Source: CAVVTR01 sp963751245
GTDB taxonomy: Bacteria; Acidobacteriota; Thermoanaerobaculia; Thermoanaerobaculales; Thermoanaerobaculaceae
Assembly (NCBI GenBank): GCA_963751245.1
Contig: CAVVTR010000009.1
Location: 124,001-188,000, forward strand
Direction of reading: 5' to 3'
Length of the DNA: 64,000 bases
The notes beneath the pieces are model-generated. The model was given only the letters and a program-made list of their open reading frames with translations. It made no database searches and was not told where the DNA came from. Positions 63,020 through 64,000 of this stretch are shown piece by piece (the stretch's first letter is position 1; every line of letters starts with the position of its first letter). A program made the position numbers and the translations under genes.

Positions 63020-63451
63020 TCACACCTCGCCGGGGGCGTCCCCGCCGGGGATGCGCAGCAGCGAGGCCTTCAGCTCGTCGGGAACGACGACGGGGTGGCC
63101 CGATGTCCGGCTCACGAGCAGGTGACGCGTCTCCCCCTCGGCCAGCACCTCGGAGCCGTGGTTGACCCGGTAGGTGAAGACCACCCGGCGGCTGGAGACC
63201 TCGCTCACCCGGACCCACACGGTCACCTCCTGGTCGTAGATCGCGGGCCGGCGGTAGCGGCAGTGGACCTCGCTGACCATGAGGAAGACCCCCCGCCGCT
63301 CCCACTCGGTGTAGGGCAGGCCTACGGCCCTCGACAGCTCGGTGCGGGCGGCCTCGAACCACACCGGATACACGCTGTGGTGGACGACGCCCATCTGGTC
63401 CGTCTCGGCATAGCGGACGCGGAGCGCAACGGGGTGGAAGGCTTCCGGCAT
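63020..63451 (-). CDS. Acyl-CoA thioesterase, 4HBT/YbgC family
   Basis: 143 aa hot-dog fold. The motif VRYAETDQMGVVHHSVYPVW with Asp18 and the YF/W pattern is that of YbgC/FadM/4-hydroxybenzoyl-CoA thioesterases; VFLMVSEVHCRYRRPAIYDQ follows. It hydrolyses short acyl- or aryl-CoA esters in the cytoplasm. Unlike classic ybgC it is not next to tolQRA-pal. A longer frame upstream of the ATG at 63451 is not supported by the family alignment. Confidence 0.88.
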   Translation of the reverse strand: MPEAFHPVALRVRYAETDQMGVVHHSVYPVWFEAARTELSRAVGLPYTEWERRGVFLMVSEVHCRYRRPAIYDQEVTVWVRVSEVSSRRVVFTYRVNHGSEVLAEGETRHLLVSRTSGHPVVVPDELKASLLRIPGGDAPGEV

Positions 63452-63678
63452 GGCGTCATTGTAACGGTTCCGCGGGGTTGCTGGACCCATCGAAAAAACT
63501 CCGTGGTATCCTGCGACTCGCATGGCGGGCGCTGCGTCGCTTCGTGCAGGGCGGGGGTGGCGGATGCTTCTGTGGCGGCGCGAACGCGGTTCGCCTTCCC
63601 CCCAATTTTCCTCGTCGACCGGGTGCCGTCCCGGCGACTGGTGACGAGGAGCGAGACGTGCGCCGCCGTGGAGACGCG

Positions 63679-64000
63679 ATGCCGCGTGGGAACCGTGGAC
63701 CCGCACCGTCCGGCAGGGGGAGCTCGGCCGGCAGCGAGGGACGTCTCGTGCTCGTGCCGGTCTCGCTCCTCGAGCGGCTTCGCGGCGGAGGCGGGCTGTC
63801 TACGCCGTGGCGCGGGCGGGTGGCGGGGTGGGAGGGCGCGATGCCAGCCCCCGGGGCGTTTCGCGACGCCACGGGCGTGGTCCTCTGGCACGACGATCCC
63901 GCCCGGCTGTGCCGCACCGTCCTGGACGGCTGCCCCCGCCTCGACTGGCTCCACTCTCTGTGGACCGGGCTCGAGCACCTGCCCGCGGGCGAGATCGTCG
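63679..64000 (+). CDS. D-2-hydroxyacid dehydrogenase-like protein, N-terminal part (cut by window edge)
   Basis: ATG at 63679 with GGAG 5 nt before it; the frame is open to the right edge, 107 residues. After a 22-residue leader comes LVLVPVSLLERLRGG and then VVLWHDDPARLCRTVLDGCP followed by RLDWLHSLWTGLEHLPAGE, the catalytic-domain pattern of D-isomer-specific 2-hydroxyacid dehydrogenases where the 'searching for the guilty' WLHSLxxGxEHL precedes the NAD domain. The NAD-binding part is outside the window, so the assignment is tentative. Confidence 0.65.
   Translation, partial: MPRGNRGPAPSGRGSSAGSEGRLVLVPVSLLERLRGGGGLSTPWRGRVAGWEGAMPAPGAFRDATGVVLWHDDPARLCRTVLDGCPRLDWLHSLWTGLEHLPAGEIV

Overview
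This 64 kb window is very GC-rich (about 70% by eye) and dense with genes. It comes from a Gram-negative, LPS-bearing bacterium: it encodes Kdo transferase, LpxK, heptose activation enzymes, a heptosyltransferase-like protein, Lgt, a TonB-dependent receptor and a type IV pilus motor. The mix of a very large sortilin-type beta-propeller protein, a pseudokinase-TonB fusion, DUF4388 and many ECF sigma/anti-sigma pairs suggests Acidobacteriota (perhaps a Thermoanaerobaculia-like lineage). That placement is inference from gene content; there is no rRNA here.

Layout. 1-25.5 kb: a methyltransferase (cut by the left edge) and a glycosyltransferase, lgt, an ECF sigma/anti-sigma unit, peptidases and assorted enzymes, a PEGA protein, a pseudokinase fused to a TonB C-terminal domain, a four-gene MacAB-like ABC exporter, a second ECF sigma/anti-sigma/TonB-C operon, two DUF6491-like paralogues (one followed in frame by an unrelated reading frame across a single TGA), and a transglutaminase/TPR lipoprotein. 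25.6-34.4 kb: a minus-strand run of outer-membrane and periplasmic proteins (TonB-dependent receptor, TPR protein, 1060-aa beta-propeller, LolA-like protein) with clear intrinsic terminators and some promoters. 34.5-38.6 kb: a SAF-domain oxidoreductase paired with a glycosyltransferase-like protein, then two small redox enzymes. 38.6-41.1 kb: an accessory patch with a 351-bp concentric fold-back repeat, a 28-aa membrane peptide, an IS3-family remnant, tRNA-Ala(GGC) and tRNA-Sec. 41.2-52.6 kb: DUF4388 and FmdB genes, then a long, tightly packed minus-strand operon (heptosyltransferase-like, DUF3108, pilB, pilT, pilC, pilS, pilR, DUF192, galU). 52.6-59.05 kb: a plus-strand operon behind a near-consensus sigma-54 promoter and two 15-bp palindromes. 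It encodes a membrane-anchored GcvH-like protein, a 16-cysteine ferredoxin, a NrfD/HybB quinone-site membrane protein, a histidine kinase with two c-type heme motifs in its periplasmic domain, an NtrC-class activator and an archaemetzincin protease. 59.05-64 kb: rfaE2-rfaE1-lpxK-waaA, a 4HBT thioesterase, and the start of a 2-hydroxyacid dehydrogenase-like gene.

The best candidate for an undescribed system is the 52.6-59.05 kb operon: a self-contained redox-sensing unit that appears to control its own membrane electron-transfer module, with no catalytic hydrogenase or reductase subunit beside it.

Five single-base indels break otherwise clean genes: an anti-sigma factor, a small membrane protein, the heme kinase once and its response regulator twice. 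Homopolymer positions make assembly or sequencing error plausible for at least two, so pseudogene calls are provisional.
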